The notes under the pieces were generated by a model. The model did not search any database. It was not told the DNA's origin and was given only the letters and a program-made list of their open reading frames with translations. Below are positions 36,310 through 49,800 of a stretch of DNA of 64,000 nt, in pieces (position 1 is the stretch's first letter; every line of letters begins with the position of its first letter). Source of the stretch: Dendrobium chrysotoxum (taxonomy: Eukaryota; Streptophyta; Magnoliopsida; Asparagales; Orchidaceae); the NCBI GenBank assembly GCA_019925795.1, contig CM034312.1, positions 81,099,528-81,163,527 of the forward strand, given 5' to 3'. Position numbers and translations under genes: made by a program.

Positions 36310-38608
36310 CTCTCCTCTCCTCTCTCCCGTCTCATCCCCTCCTCTTTCCTTTCCTTCCCAACCAAGCAAATGAGAGTGAGGGAGGGAGTGAGGTTATGGC
36401 AGATATTTAGATTAAATATATATAAAATGTGTCGTGGTGCTCTCATGACCCAGCGTCGCAGCGCTACATGTTGAATTTAAAGTTACTATAGAACAAAGCC
36501 TTTAATGCTTTGGCAATGATTTTTGGTGCCGCTGCACTCACAAGTAAAGTTCTGTAGTGCTCTACTATGCTCACAAGCACAGCGTCACAACGCTCCACTT
36601 CAAATTTTTTATGTTTTTCAAATAAATTTATTTTAAACTTTTGGGTTGTTACACTAACGCCTAAAATGGATGTTCATTTTAATATAACAAGCATAGTTGT
36701 AGTCAAGCTACTCCTTTCTACCATCCATTAATATATTGATTCTATGAGAACCATGCAAAGATAGTGGGGTTACCTTGGCTAAAACCTTTAACATATATTC
36801 ACATTAACATCCTAGATATGGTTATACTTTGGCATGTCCTTCACTCCATCTTTCTATAACCCAAGCAACCCTTGTTTGCAACTAGTTTCTAAGACTTCCT
36901 ATAAATATGAAAATTTTACAAGAAAATTAAACGAATTTCAAATTCTACATATAATAGTTAGCTAAACTTTTTATGCCTTGGGCAAGGTCATAACCATGAC
37001 CCTAAAATGGTTATAACAATTTAAAGGGAAGCCAATTCTTAATTTTGATTCGAGAAATATGTGATAGTTGTTACATCTTAGTTAAGCCACTATTTGATCA
37101 TAGAAGGATTCATTTTCCTCCGTAGGTTAAAGCCATCGAATAACTCATTGACGAATAAACTCAGATTGGTAAAAAAATATTGGTGGAATTCTCTTAATAT
37201 TTTGAGTCACATGTAAAATTTTAGGGTGACACACTGGACTAATAGTATATGGTTCTTCTTGACTTTTCTATGTGAGATTTCGTTGGAATCACAACATAGC
37301 TAAAGTCTGTCACTATTATGTTAGAATGCCAAACAAACTTATAAATTGGCATGTAAAGATAAGAAAGTAAAAAAAGAAATAGATATCCATGAGCTCAACA
37401 AAAAGAAGATTTTTATTTCATATGCACATAAAAAATACATGACATGACTATTGCCTCTATAAGATCTCACTAAATTATTCATTACTGTCAATAGAAATCA
37501 TCTTGATTAGTTTACTTTTTGCATCATCTTCAAATGTCTAAAGAGTAATCTTTAGAAGCTTGGTTGGCAAACAATCCTTTGACATTGGCTTCAAATCTCT
37601 TCTAAAAAGCCTCAAACAAAATCTTCTTTAAAATATTGGTGCTTCAAATCCTTCACTTTGATCAAGCATTGAGGTGCTAAAGATCCCTTGAAATCTTCTA
37701 TAATCATCAAACTCCTCCCCAACTTTAGCTTTTAAGTTGGCTTTATTTTCTTATCATCAAGAATTTTCTTACATCAACAACTCAATGCATAAATGGTCGA
37801 CAAATAGGCACTCAAGGATTGCTTCAGTAATATTACTTTCTAACAAATTCTAAAACTTTTTTTACGAAGGAACTAAATATCAAAGGGGACATTTATAAAA
37901 CAATTAAGCTAATTTTCATAAGTATGCAAGTAGTATAAATTTTTCTAAGTGTACAACCAAAAAATTTGAATATTCATTAAAATTGATGTTCTTGAAATTC
38001 TTACCATAGCGAATGATTGTATATTGACATAAAAATCATAGAAATGGTCAGAGATGTTAACATAAAGAAGCAAAATTCAAAATTTTTGACAAGTGGATCT
38101 GATCAAGGAAATTCATTGTAAAAATATCAAAATTTTAACATTATGAAGTTTGAAAATGAAAATTTTGATAATTTTTTCTATCCATTAATGTAAAAAATGT
38201 TTTTTGACATAAAAAATATTTTATATTCCCTTTAACAAAACAAAACAAAAATTCAATTTATTTTCGTATGACATAAATTTCAACATCCAAATTAAAGAGC
38301 AAATAATACACCATTAAATAAATTTATTTAATCAAACACAAATCTCGACACAACATTTCAATCCCAAACTTTTAGAATTAAATTCAAGACTAGTCAAATT
38401 ATGACGTTAGCAAATATATAATTGAAATGAATGTTGCAATGAAATAGTCCCAACGACATCAAAATTGTTATGATTTAAGTAAAAATAAGCTCAAATCAAG
38501 TACGTGAAGCATATTTGAAAACTTCATGAAAACACATGTGCTTATAATCAAAATTATTGTTAAGAGAAATCCAATGAGTATACGATTATTTCATTTTGAT
38601 GTCATTAA
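36310..38608. other. intergenic DNA, weak LTR trace only
   Basis: At 36480-36657 a stretch ending 'gggttgttaca' reads as the start of a TGTAACAACCC-type LTR on the minus strand, without a partner. From 36660 to 38600 the sequence is AT-rich and I recognise nothing in it. Confidence 0.4.
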
Positions 38609-38728
38609 GGCTTCGTTTGAGACAACTTTCTTACTGCTTCTTAAAGTAGCTTTCTAGTATAAATTTTAAAAATTTTAAACTAAAAAGTTGCTTTAAGAAG
38701 CAGTAAGAAAGTTATCCCAAACGAAGCC
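38609..38728. mobile_element. Tourist-like MITE
   Basis: The best preserved member here: 120 bp with ends 'ggcttcgtttgagac' and 'cccaaacgaagcc', flanked by TAA (38606-38608 and 38729-38731). The whole element is a near palindrome containing 'cttactgcttcttaaagtag' and its mirror. Confidence 0.85.
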
Positions 38729-38739
38729 TAAGTTACTTA

Positions 38740-39255
38740 AATGCTTAAGAAATAATCTATATTTGAAGAAATTAATAAATATTATCTACTGAAGTGTTTT
38801 TTTAGCCTTTTTGCTAAAATTGCTAAAATATCACCTTAAATAACTATAAAGAGTCCCTTATTATTAATGCAAAGGGGACTTACAATTGGAGAAATCTTAA
38901 AGATATAATGAATTTTAAATTTTTGCCCAATGATCTTTGTTAACAATCACCAACAGTAACTGTCATCGCTTGATTGCTATCGCCTACTCACTATCGCTTG
39001 ATCAGTGTCACCCAACTTTTATCACCTGACGACCTTCTCGTAGCTGCCACCATCCACTGACTCACTAACTATACCAAATGACATTTATTTTTTCATCGTC
39101 ACCTTCACCTTTCACTATTTCTTCAGTGTTCTCCACTTCATTTATGAAAGCTTAAGCTAATGATACATACTTTATAGTTTTGTCTCTCCAATTTAGAGAA
39201 AAAAAATTATAATCTTACATGCATTGTGGATTATTTCAACTAGGCTAAATCTCAA
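38740..39255. repeat. dispersed repeat, copy B
   Basis: Same orientation and order of landmarks as copy A at 14640-15240, with clear divergence. It lies just right of a Tourist-like MITE, as does copy A. Non-coding. Confidence 0.55.
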
Positions 39256-39613
39256 AAAAAAAAAAAATTTTTTTTTTTCAAATGTTTCATGTAAAACTAT
39301 GGTGGCTTCTTTGAGCTTTTTTTGTCTTAATATTTGTGCAATGCTAATACAAAAAAATTCTTAAAATTGAGCAAAAGATTAGGATAAAATAATTAAACAA
39401 CAAATGAAGACCACTTCTTGTCCACAAGTACTTCACAACACTCATCCACACAACTCCCCTCTTCCTTCTCTCCTATTGTCATTGAAAGCCACTTCATTTT
39501 GACCGTTCTCCCTTTGAACTTTATTTATTTACTCACATATTTTTTTATATATTCAATTTCATTACCGTCATAGAGAAATTTTCTCATGTTTGCTTAAACA
39601 TCAATAACAAAAT

Positions 39614-40226
39614 TAGGGTTGAAAATAAACTAAGCGTTCGACGAGCTTGCTCATGACTTGGCTCGATAAGAGCTTGTTCATATTCGTTTGATAAGAGCTC
39701 GTTCATGTTCATTTATTTTAAAAACTACTTAGATATATTGTAAAACCATGATAGATGGAGGAAACAAATCATAATAGGTGAAGAAAAAAAATACATTAGC
39801 CGCGTTTATATTCACTGCTTATTCGTTCGAATTATTTCCCATTTTTTGATAGCTCGCCGGTGGCCCGCCTCTCTTGCTCTCTCTCCTTAGTGGCATGCAT
39901 CAACCCAAAAAAAGGTGGGAAATTTAGTCTCACGTTGTTTTTGAGTGATTTGGTTTTGCCTATAACAGTAAAAATATGTATGGAGCATTTACGATTTATC
40001 AGGAAGGCATCGAGGACGGGTTGGCTTTCTGTTGGTTGGCAAGCTGCTCGATTATGACTCGACTAATATAAATCAAACATGTGCTGAGCTTGAACATGTG
40101 TTTTCTAAATGAGCTCAAGCTAGAACAAGGACAAAAAAGCTCGAATCTTATCGAACCGAGCTCAACATGTCCTTGGTAACACGCTTGAGCTCGAATATAC
40201 AAAAACACGATTTGTTTACAACCCTA
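39614..40226. mobile_element. non-autonomous hAT-like element upstream of the XS gene
   Basis: 613 bp with ends TAGGGTTGAAAATAAAC and, inverted, TAGGGTTGTAAACAAATC. The flanking 8 bp are AACAAAAT (39606-39613) and AACAAAAC (40227-40234), 7/8 identical. The interior has the same GAGCTTGAGCTC-type motifs as 35188-35690. It ends 632 bp before the XS-gene start codon. Confidence 0.8.
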
Positions 40227-40858
40227 AACAAAACTATTTTTTATTAGGCTCTTCTATAATATAAAAAAATAAATTAAATAATATATTTTAAAATTTTCAA
40301 AAAATTTATTTTTATTTATAGACATATCACATTATATATATAATTTAATATTTATTTATTTATTATATATAATAATCAAAAACTCAACTGATAGAGCAAG
40401 AAGAGCTGTATAATAAATATATAAATAGATGATATTTATGTAAATCCCGATTAATTTTCAGCGAATAAAAAACTTAATTTTATAAACCTAATGTGCTTAT
40501 AATCCAAGTTTTTGCCCGTTTCCGCAAGTCTGGATGCGCTTCCTCCCCACCGGGTTCTAATCTGTTTTACCTTGCTCATGCAGCATAAGGATTAAGGATT
40601 AAGGTAAGGAATCATCGGCAATCTCGACAGGTAGGGTTACGTTTTTCGATTTACTCTTTGCACCCTTCTGCATCTCCGCTCCTGTGTCACGCTTTCTTCA
40701 CACATTTCTCGGTTTCCTTTGAGTTATAGGCTTATTACCGATTTGTGGAAGAGGTTTCGACTGTCGACGATATCTAGGTTTTTGTTTTTGCTGGGTTGTA
40801 GGTTTTGATAGTTTAATTTAGGAAAGGATACGTTAAGCATTGGAACTAGTGGTGCTGA

Positions 40859-43800
40859 ATGAAGGACCGTCGATCGGAATGGCGTGGTGACCCTTTGATT
40901 CACCGCTCACGTCGCAGTAGGAGCCCTATGATGAGTTATAAGCGGCAACAGAGGCCGCAGATGAGGGTCCAGAGGCCCTCTGGCCGCCGGAGTGCATCAA
41001 GAGAGCGGCGGCAGGATCATCCGTTGAGGCGCCCTGATCATGGAAGGGAACTTGTCCATAACCATTCACCACTGCCTCAGCACCGCTATCGCTCGCTGTC
41101 ACCACCGTTCTCTTCGCGTGATGATGGTTTCATATTCCAGCACGACTACGTACTTCCGGACCACCCTTCATTTAACCCTAGCTGGAAGTATTCACCATCG
41201 ATCAAGGATAGAGACTTCCATTCTCAGATTGACGGGGCTCTGCCACCTTCCTCGATAGATATTGAGGAACAGGGCATGCTGCGACAAAAGTCAACCTTCA
41301 TTGGAGAAGGATCATCCCGGAGCCTTTATTCAGACCACCCAATGGGTTCTACTGTTCTGAGCTTGGAGAGAATGAGACGCAGTGGAGGTAGTTTTGGTAT
41401 GGGGGTACAGGAAGTTGACATGCATTCTTATAATGATGGACGTAGGGATCCATATGATGATATGGATAGAAGACATATGCATTCCAGGGATTTTTCCATC
41501 CCCAAATTGCCGTCTTCTCAGCAGAGGCCTTTCAGCAATATTTCTTCATCTAGTATGTTGAAGGAGGAGGTCAACAGTTTGCATCATAACCCTATATCAG
41601 ATGGGCTTGCCACTGGTGTCGGCAGATACCCTGATGACCACTTGGAGCATTACGCCTACAATCAAGTACCAAAGTCTGACCCACTGAGGCATGGCCTACT
41701 GGATGAATCCCGGATATATGAGCATGATGAACTTGGCCCTATAGGCCTGGATGATCATCGACATAGGGTACAAGATGAACTATATAAAAAGATGCCTGGT
41801 GCTTCTAGGACTGAGCTCACGAATGCCACTTCTTCGACTCTGTTTGAATTAGACTATCCTGGGGACTGGATGGACAAAGATGATTCTACTAATAGGAATT
41901 TAATTCAAAGAACTTTTTCAGAGCGTCACCATTATTTGCATCGAGATGTTGCTCATGATTATGATGATGTGAGAGCTCGACAAGAGTTACCAACCAATTC
42001 AGGTAATTGGCATGATGGATTGCGAATTAAATCATCACGAGATTATGAAAGCATGCCTTTTGAAGAGGGTTTTGCTTCTGAAAAACATTTTTTCCCAATA
42101 TCTCACAGAGCGGAACATAGGAATAGGAAGCCTTTGTTATCAGATCATGAAGTAGATGAGCGTAGGCTATCAATGAGTGCTCATGACAGGTCACACATGG
42201 ATGATTTAGGTGATTATGATGTGGAAAGGATGGAGAACAGAAATTATGACATCATTGAAGACATAGATGACATTGATTCACGAACTGTGTTTATGAATGA
42301 CCATCATTCCTTTGCACCGTATGTAAATGAGGAAATGTGGCCAGGTGAAGAGCTGGCCGGGCCCTCAATGTCGAAATCTATGCTTATGGAACAATCCCGA
42401 TATAGAAAATTTTTGCGTGGCATTTCTACATCTGATGCTTTTATGCCATCAAAAGTTGTATCTTCCATGCAAGCAGAAATTGGTCGCAATATTGATTCAA
42501 AGAGGAGGTTGAAGCACCCCCGTTCTGACTTTGATACTTCATCTTTCTCAGAAAGAAGACAAGATTCGTTGAGGCCCTACAAGTACTGGAAGAGAGGAAT
42601 GCAGGATAGGCTTGGTGCTCAAGTTAGAGGGAAACATGACAGTGATTCTCTTGTTGTGAAGAATGATCCCCCAGAAGATTCAGAGGAGTTTAAGCAGCAA
42701 GTTCATAAAGCATTCCTTCGCTACTCTAAGCTGTTGAATGAGAGTCAGCACAATCAAAGAATATACCAAAATCAAGGAAATACCTACAGCCTACTATGTA
42801 GTGTATGTGGAAGGTCTGTCTTCTCTACTGCAGTATATTTATGGAAGCATATAGTTGCTCCTTTCTTGATGCAGAAGCACTTTTGGGCTTCAGAAAAATA
42901 TATTTGTATAAGTCCATGCCCTAAGTATGAGGAAGCATGCCTTTCCGTTGTTGATTTGAGAAGGCGGAACCGTCTGTTTTAATTTTATTAAAATCATTCA
43001 AGGTTTGAAATCTTTAAGGGTTACAGGGGTTTAGTTTTAGTTTAATCATAATTCCAGCATTAACTTGTAGTTTTTCTGAATTGGGCTAGTGATTATATGT
43101 TTTGTGGCATGCTATTTAAGAAGTAGTAATATGGTGCTGAAAAACTCCTAGATTGCTCTTACATGGAAGTAATTATAAGCTTCGAGCATGTCTCAAGTAT
43201 CTTGCACACTTTGGAACTTTCAATTTCAATATGATTGTCATCTTTCTTGGTGCAAATGACTGATGATTAGAAACAACTATTGGAATCATGATCTCCTGCA
43301 AAATTTGTTTGATTTTGAGTGAAACTTAAGCCAGCTGTGTGAGTTACAGGGAATGAAGAACTGATTTTGACATTTAATTGCAAAACTAGGCATTATGACT
43401 CCCTGTTTGTAAGTACTTATTGACAGGATTTTTTCTCTTCATTCTTTCTCTGTTTGAAAATATTGATTTATGAACCAGCTATCGGGTGAAATGTTGCTTA
43501 GCGATGAGTTTGGTCAATCTCTGAAGATGCTGTTGGAAAAATTGAAACTGCAGGAGAAATTTTGGTTATCAGCTAAGAGTTCAGAGTGTTGGGTTAGGGT
43601 TCTTAGTCTACCTTAAGACAAGTTACACAGAAACTCCAAGTACAGATTCTAATACGTGAAGTGAGAATTTTCGCTGCTTCTCAAATATGAAAGAGAATTC
43701 AATTTACTTGCATAATTGTTTAATGGAGCATATAATTCTAAAAAAATGTCACAATATCACTCTTTCCTTGAAATCCCTTGTTATGCAACTCTAGTTACCA

Positions 43801-46800
43801 TACTGTATCTTATGTTATAAATAATCACCTGTTTTGTTTACTCTCTTGATTTTTCTTTTTTAAACTACCAAGTTTATGGGTTGAGAAGATCATTCCTGTT
43901 TTTTGTCATTCTTTATGGTTATTTAGAAGTATTGGTTAGTACTTAATGTATAAATGCTTATCCTTTTAAAAAAGAAAAAAGTTCAATTTTTTTATGTTAC
44001 CTGATTTCCTTTGGCTGGTCTTATTCGGTTTCTGTTATGGTGCAAAGATTGATCACGTATGTAGCACAGTGAACCCTGCAGGCTGCAGGACAGGTCAATT
44101 GGCTTCTCCTATTCTTGGAGTTGTTGATTAAATTATTGCTGTTAGCTTGTTGTTTGAATTCATGCTTTGGGCATTTTGCTTGTTTGTTCTATCATTAAAT
44201 TTCAGTTTAGTATTGACTTCATAATGGTATACATGTCTTATTATCAATTAAAGACTGTATAAATTACAATGTTGGATGCTTTTTTGGAATCTAAATTGGC
44301 TCTATCACTGTCAAATAAGTTTTAATACTTCAGAGAACTTAGAGTATTTTTCCCTGTACACTAAGATTGGTTTACCTGATCTGTTTTCTATTCTAAACTC
44401 AACATATTTTCTTCTTGCATTTTCTTGAGATATTATGTACTTTTTGTTAGTTTTTATTTAATATTTGTCTTTTGATCAATAAGTGTAGCTGTTTTTTCTT
44501 TTTCTTTTTTGTCGCAGTACTTCTAAGGAGTTTGTGGATACAAATGGCCTAGTTACACACTGCTATCACTCCCATAAGGTCGGTTTAAAAACAGAACATT
44601 TAGGTTTTCACAAGGCACTATGTGTCCTTTTGGGCTGGAACTGGCGTGTGCCTCCTGAAAATTCGAGGGCATACCAGGCCATGCCTGTTGCTGATGCCAA
44701 AGCTATGAGGGAAGACCTTATTTTGTGGCCTCCACTTGTAATTATTCACAATATTTTAGTTGGAGATTATAGCAGTACCAAGGTTGGTAAAGTTGTTACT
44801 GTTGAGAGCCTGGAAAAGATACTCAGAGGTTTGTTTTCTACTCGAGTTTGATATTGTAATTCTGTTTATGTAACTGATTTTTGTTCTTTTAGGCAGTATT
44901 ATCCCCTTTTTACATGTTGCATTTGATGACATTTTGTCGCTTCTCTATCTTTTCATACCCACAAATTACATGCACCTTAAAAACTGACATTGATCATATT
45001 CATGATTTTTTTTTTTGAAAAAGCTGTTTTATAGCTCGAAATGTGGCTTGAATGGTCAAATCAAATTTTTTTTGGAGTACTTCATGATTTTTATTTGGCA
45101 GGAATAATCAATACATTGTACTTGTTGTAGTTAAAATTGACTTGTTATTTCCTGCCACCTTTCAATTCTCGTGCCCTATTGTCCTGTTGTCAATCGTTCT
45201 GCTTCATCGTAGTTGGTCAAGAATTTGTATGAGTGCCATAATGCATTTAATTATAAGAAATAGATGAATGATTACCCCTGATGACTGCCACTAATTTCAA
45301 GTTATAAGAAGTAAATAATTGGCATTGCCAATGAAGTTTTCAACTTTACCAAAATCATTCGCAAAAATTTCCCAGCAAGTTCAGATATTTATAGTTGGAT
45401 GATGTGATCTGCAATTCTGCAAGTGTCCTGATTATGACCCAAGAATATATAGAGTTTAAAGAGCATTGACTCTCACGCGCTTAGGTTTTAATACAAAACA
45501 TATTGTGATGTAGTCTTAGGATATTTATCTTAATTTTTATTGGTACAGTCACAGGAATGATTCTCTGGTTATTTTGGTAGATGCTGGCTGATATGGGACG
45601 TATTAGGATCCAAAATTTTTAATATTAATCCACTTTGAGATACAAAAAATGCATTGCACGTAAACTTTTTTAGGCCATAGAATTTTAATTTAATTTGCTA
45701 TTATTTTTCTAATCAATACAACAACAACAACATCAAGCCTTTATTCCACTATGTGGATCGGCTACGTGAATCCTTTTTCTCAATTGTGTCCTGTTAAGAG
45801 TCAAATTTTTATTTAAATTTAATTAAAAAAAGGACATTTCTAATACTGTCTAATGAAGTCTTTTTAGGTTTATCTCTACCTAAAACCAAAAATACGATGA
45901 GAGTAAGGCTTTGTTTGGGACAGCTTTCTTACTACTTTCTAATACAACTTTTTAGTATAAAAATTTCTTGAATTAAACATTTTTGTACTAGAACTTTGCT
46001 TTATAAAGCAGTAAGAAAGCTCCCAAACGAAGCCAAGTTTAGTATAATAATTTCATGCTCTTTTTCTAGAAATTTAGAATTACGGGAACATATAACTCAT
46101 TGAAAACCATGCCATTGTAGAACATTAGATTCAATTATGAATAAAATGAATAAAAAGAAAGAAATTAAACTAGAAGGAAAGAAGCATAACAATTAGAAGA
46201 ATCTGATTTCATGCTTGTATAAGTTGAGGACCTCTCATAATCTTTATTTCTTCCAATTATCAAGGATTCGACTTATTGAAGCAGAAGGAATAATACTTTA
46301 ATTAGAATTTTATTTAGATTGTGATAGATTGAGCCTGTCACAAGCCTTAAGATTGCTAATTGCTATATATAATTAAAAAACATTTGAATTTTTAATACAT
46401 TGATTAAAATAACTCAAAAAAAGTGCGTAAGTTTGCTACCTAAAAGTTCAAATAGTCTAAATGTTTTTCATTATTGGAGACATCCCCATGCATCAGAGTT
46501 GAGGTTAGCCGTAGGAATTGTGGCCTGAATGCACGAGAATAAGAAACCAGTCAGTAGAATCGTAACTTGGAATAGAAATCAGAACTTAAGATAATTGTAG
46601 AGTTGAAGCAATACAATTCCAGAAAGGTTGCATATCATGTAGCTGCCATAAATACTTGCACAGTCGCATGCCATAAGATAATCTGGATGATTACCTTATG
46701 GAGTTTATATAACTTGATAGGCCATCCAAAATTTGCTTATCCAGTTAAATAATTTATTGAATTCCATTTTTGTGTGTTTAACATTGCTAAGTATCCGCAT

Positions 46801-49800
46801 TTTATTCATGTTTTTTTTCATGTTAATTATTAAACTCTGAAAATTAGTGTGATCCCCTAGTTAAGGTTGAAAAAAAAAAAAAAGGTTGCCATACATCAGA
46901 AGCAAATTTTGTATCTTAAAATCTTAAATCTTTCAACATCTTTCTGTCTTCACTGGATGATTAGGTGGTGAAATGCGGTTAGGTGCTGGAACCTTTTGAT
47001 TTTTGAACTAAGTTCTTGGCGGTTTCCTACTCAAAATAACTTGTAAACATGTTTCTAGAGGATGATAAAATAGGTTTATCTACGAATGTGATTGGTATAC
47101 TCAAATAGGTCAAGAACTTGACATGACAGTATTAAAACTATATCAATAATTCTCAGTGTGATTAAGAGTTGTTGGTGGTATGATGAAATGGGTTTAGCAT
47201 TAAAATGCATTAAAGAAAGTTTGGGCTTATTGAGTTACATTAATTGAAAAAATTTGATTCCTAATTCGTTAAAGATATTGATCAGCTTTTTTAAGCAATA
47301 ATGTGGTTAAAATTATAATTTGACTAAAGTGTGAATATTGCTAGATATGGATTGGCTTTTTGCACTTATATTATAATAAAAAAGCAAACTAATAAGCTAG
47401 GCAATGCTCTAATAGAATGTGTTGATGGTTGTTTGGCATGGATAAATCTAACTAGCACAAAATTTGATCAAAATGAGCATGCATATATGGATGCATGTAC
47501 TTGTGCATTTATACATACATTAAATACTTATATTTTTCTATATATATCTTTACATCTAATATGTGTATTGATGTATGTGTGATTTGTAGAGAATTTCACT
47601 TTTAGAATGATAGTTGATTGGTATTATCATCAATACTTGGATCAATTTTTAGCTTTTGATGGAGCTAGATTGAAACTAAAGGGTAATTCTAACTAGTATA
47701 ATAGCTAAATTGAGCTGCTGCTATCTCGGATCCAGTTGGCTTTGAGTCAATCTTGAGCGAGTCATAATAGCTTGAGATTGTAATTATACCATCTAAAGTT
47801 CTAACCATGGTGTACACATAATTAGGAATCCACTATTATTAGAAAAAGAGATGGTAATTGTATTATATACTTAGTTCATCATCAGATATACTTTCAATAG
47901 TTGTGTATACTCGTACATGCTTATACAAGTGGTTAATAGATGCATGATAGGTTTGTTTCAGAAGATTTAGTTAATTGAGTCATATCGCCTAAGAGGGTGA
48001 CTCACTCAAGGGAAATGTGACCTCGCTGCAGGTTGGCTGTTGTTAGCTCATAGATTCAAGACCACTCTCCCTAAAAGGATTGTAGCATGAAGGCTCGTCT
48101 TAGTAGTCTGGACCAAGGCATAATCATTCTTGGCATGCCTCATCGGAGGACTCATATAGACTACGTTGAGCCCTTGAGGTTGCCTACCGCGACAGGGATC
48201 GCTCGCCCATAGTATCTATATGCAGTCAAGGCCCTTCGCCGAACACTGACATCTCCTATCCAATTGTAGGAAGTACACACTTCAGAAGTCCATGCCCATG
48301 GCTTTCCAAGTTGAGTCAGTTTTCGATCATGGGCCTTCTCCATGCAAGGAAGATCGCCCCTTATGCCTTGAGTTCCAAGTAATGACTCTACAGAATCACA
48401 TGCATATCCATAGGACTTTCCTTCATAGAGTTGTTGTATACACCAAATCCAAAGGCACTCCTCAGGTACTCGCTGCCGAAGACTTGCCCGAGGGACTCAT
48501 CTTAGAATAGAGAGCCACACTAGAGGCAAGGATCTATGTGGCACCCAACCAACTAAGCTACGTGTATGTGATAGTTTGTAGCAGTCATATCATGTATTAT
48601 ATTTGATTTTTTCTAGTTAGACTTTCCTGTAACCCTCTAAGCCTATATAAAGGATGAAGAGATATCTTTTGGATTTTTTAGAGACCTCTTATTATTTGCT
48701 ATGAAATTTTATAGAGATTCTAGAACTCTTTCTCTTACTTTTCATGCTCACTCAAATTGCACCTTGCTAGTAAGGTTAGATGTCATCTAAGAACAATTTT
48801 GGATCAAACATCCTAAAAGATATTGAGTGTGGATTGTCACAAGTGACCAGAAGGTAGGCGCATCTCGAAGAGCAGTAAGATCTTGAGCAATTAGTGAACA
48901 TGAAGAACCAAATCTACACCACTCACCGCGACATGATAGAAATGGAGGAAAGACTTACTATAAGATGATCCAAGGCGCGATAAGAAGGATACAAAGGAAC
49001 ATTCTAGGAGAGAGCACACTAGAGGGATCGACTCACCAACTTATCATAGAAGATCGGAGACTAGTGCACTTACCTTAATGCTGATTCTACTCGCAAGCAC
49101 ACCAGTGATGAAGAGCACAACCCTCTTCTTTAAGGAGTGCAAAGGAGAGAATTCAATCTGACTATACCACTTGCTTGGTGGGTATCCAAAGAGCTTGATC
49201 GAAGTTAAGTGAATGGCTTTCGAGAGGCCGAAAACACTTGGCCACCATACATGACTCTTTAAAAACTCTAGACCGAGCTCTTCTTACCTTTACCTTAGTC
49301 TGTAGCAAACTTGGCCAAGGCAAGAGTTAGCATTGCCTTCATAGCAGATGTCGTTGTCTTGATAATAACAGCCACAGATGGTTGCGTTGTGGAGCCCCTC
49401 TCACAGTGAGGGGCATGTCATTCGAATTTGAGTAAAGTACTACTTTCCCTGGACTTTTCTCACCTACCGCAGCTTTACTCGCCTACACTTTCTCTGCCAC
49501 CTCCGACGTAGGTGCGGCTGGCTTACTCGGCCATGAGCTAACGGGCACACTCAGCACTATGTCCACTATCTCTTTCCTACTTGTCGGCGAGCCCAATTTT
49601 TTCTCCTTGCCACTCCAACTTCTATTTTTGGAGGACGACCTTCTTCAGCCTCTTGAGACTTGCATCAGCTAACTTGCGGGATTCAATTTTGCCATCTTGG
49701 GTGAGTCCGTTACAGGTGTTGGAAGATGAAGAATGGACTGTTGCACCATCATAAATCACAACTGCTACTTAAGTGGAGATATATAGTCAAATCAAAGTCA

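Noticed and set aside
42814..42982. Coding region continuing exon 1 to 42982
   Set aside because: A GT donor at 42814 joins in phase to an exon that completes the zinc finger and XS domain; the read-through tail has no similarity. It is kept only as a possible retained-intron isoform.
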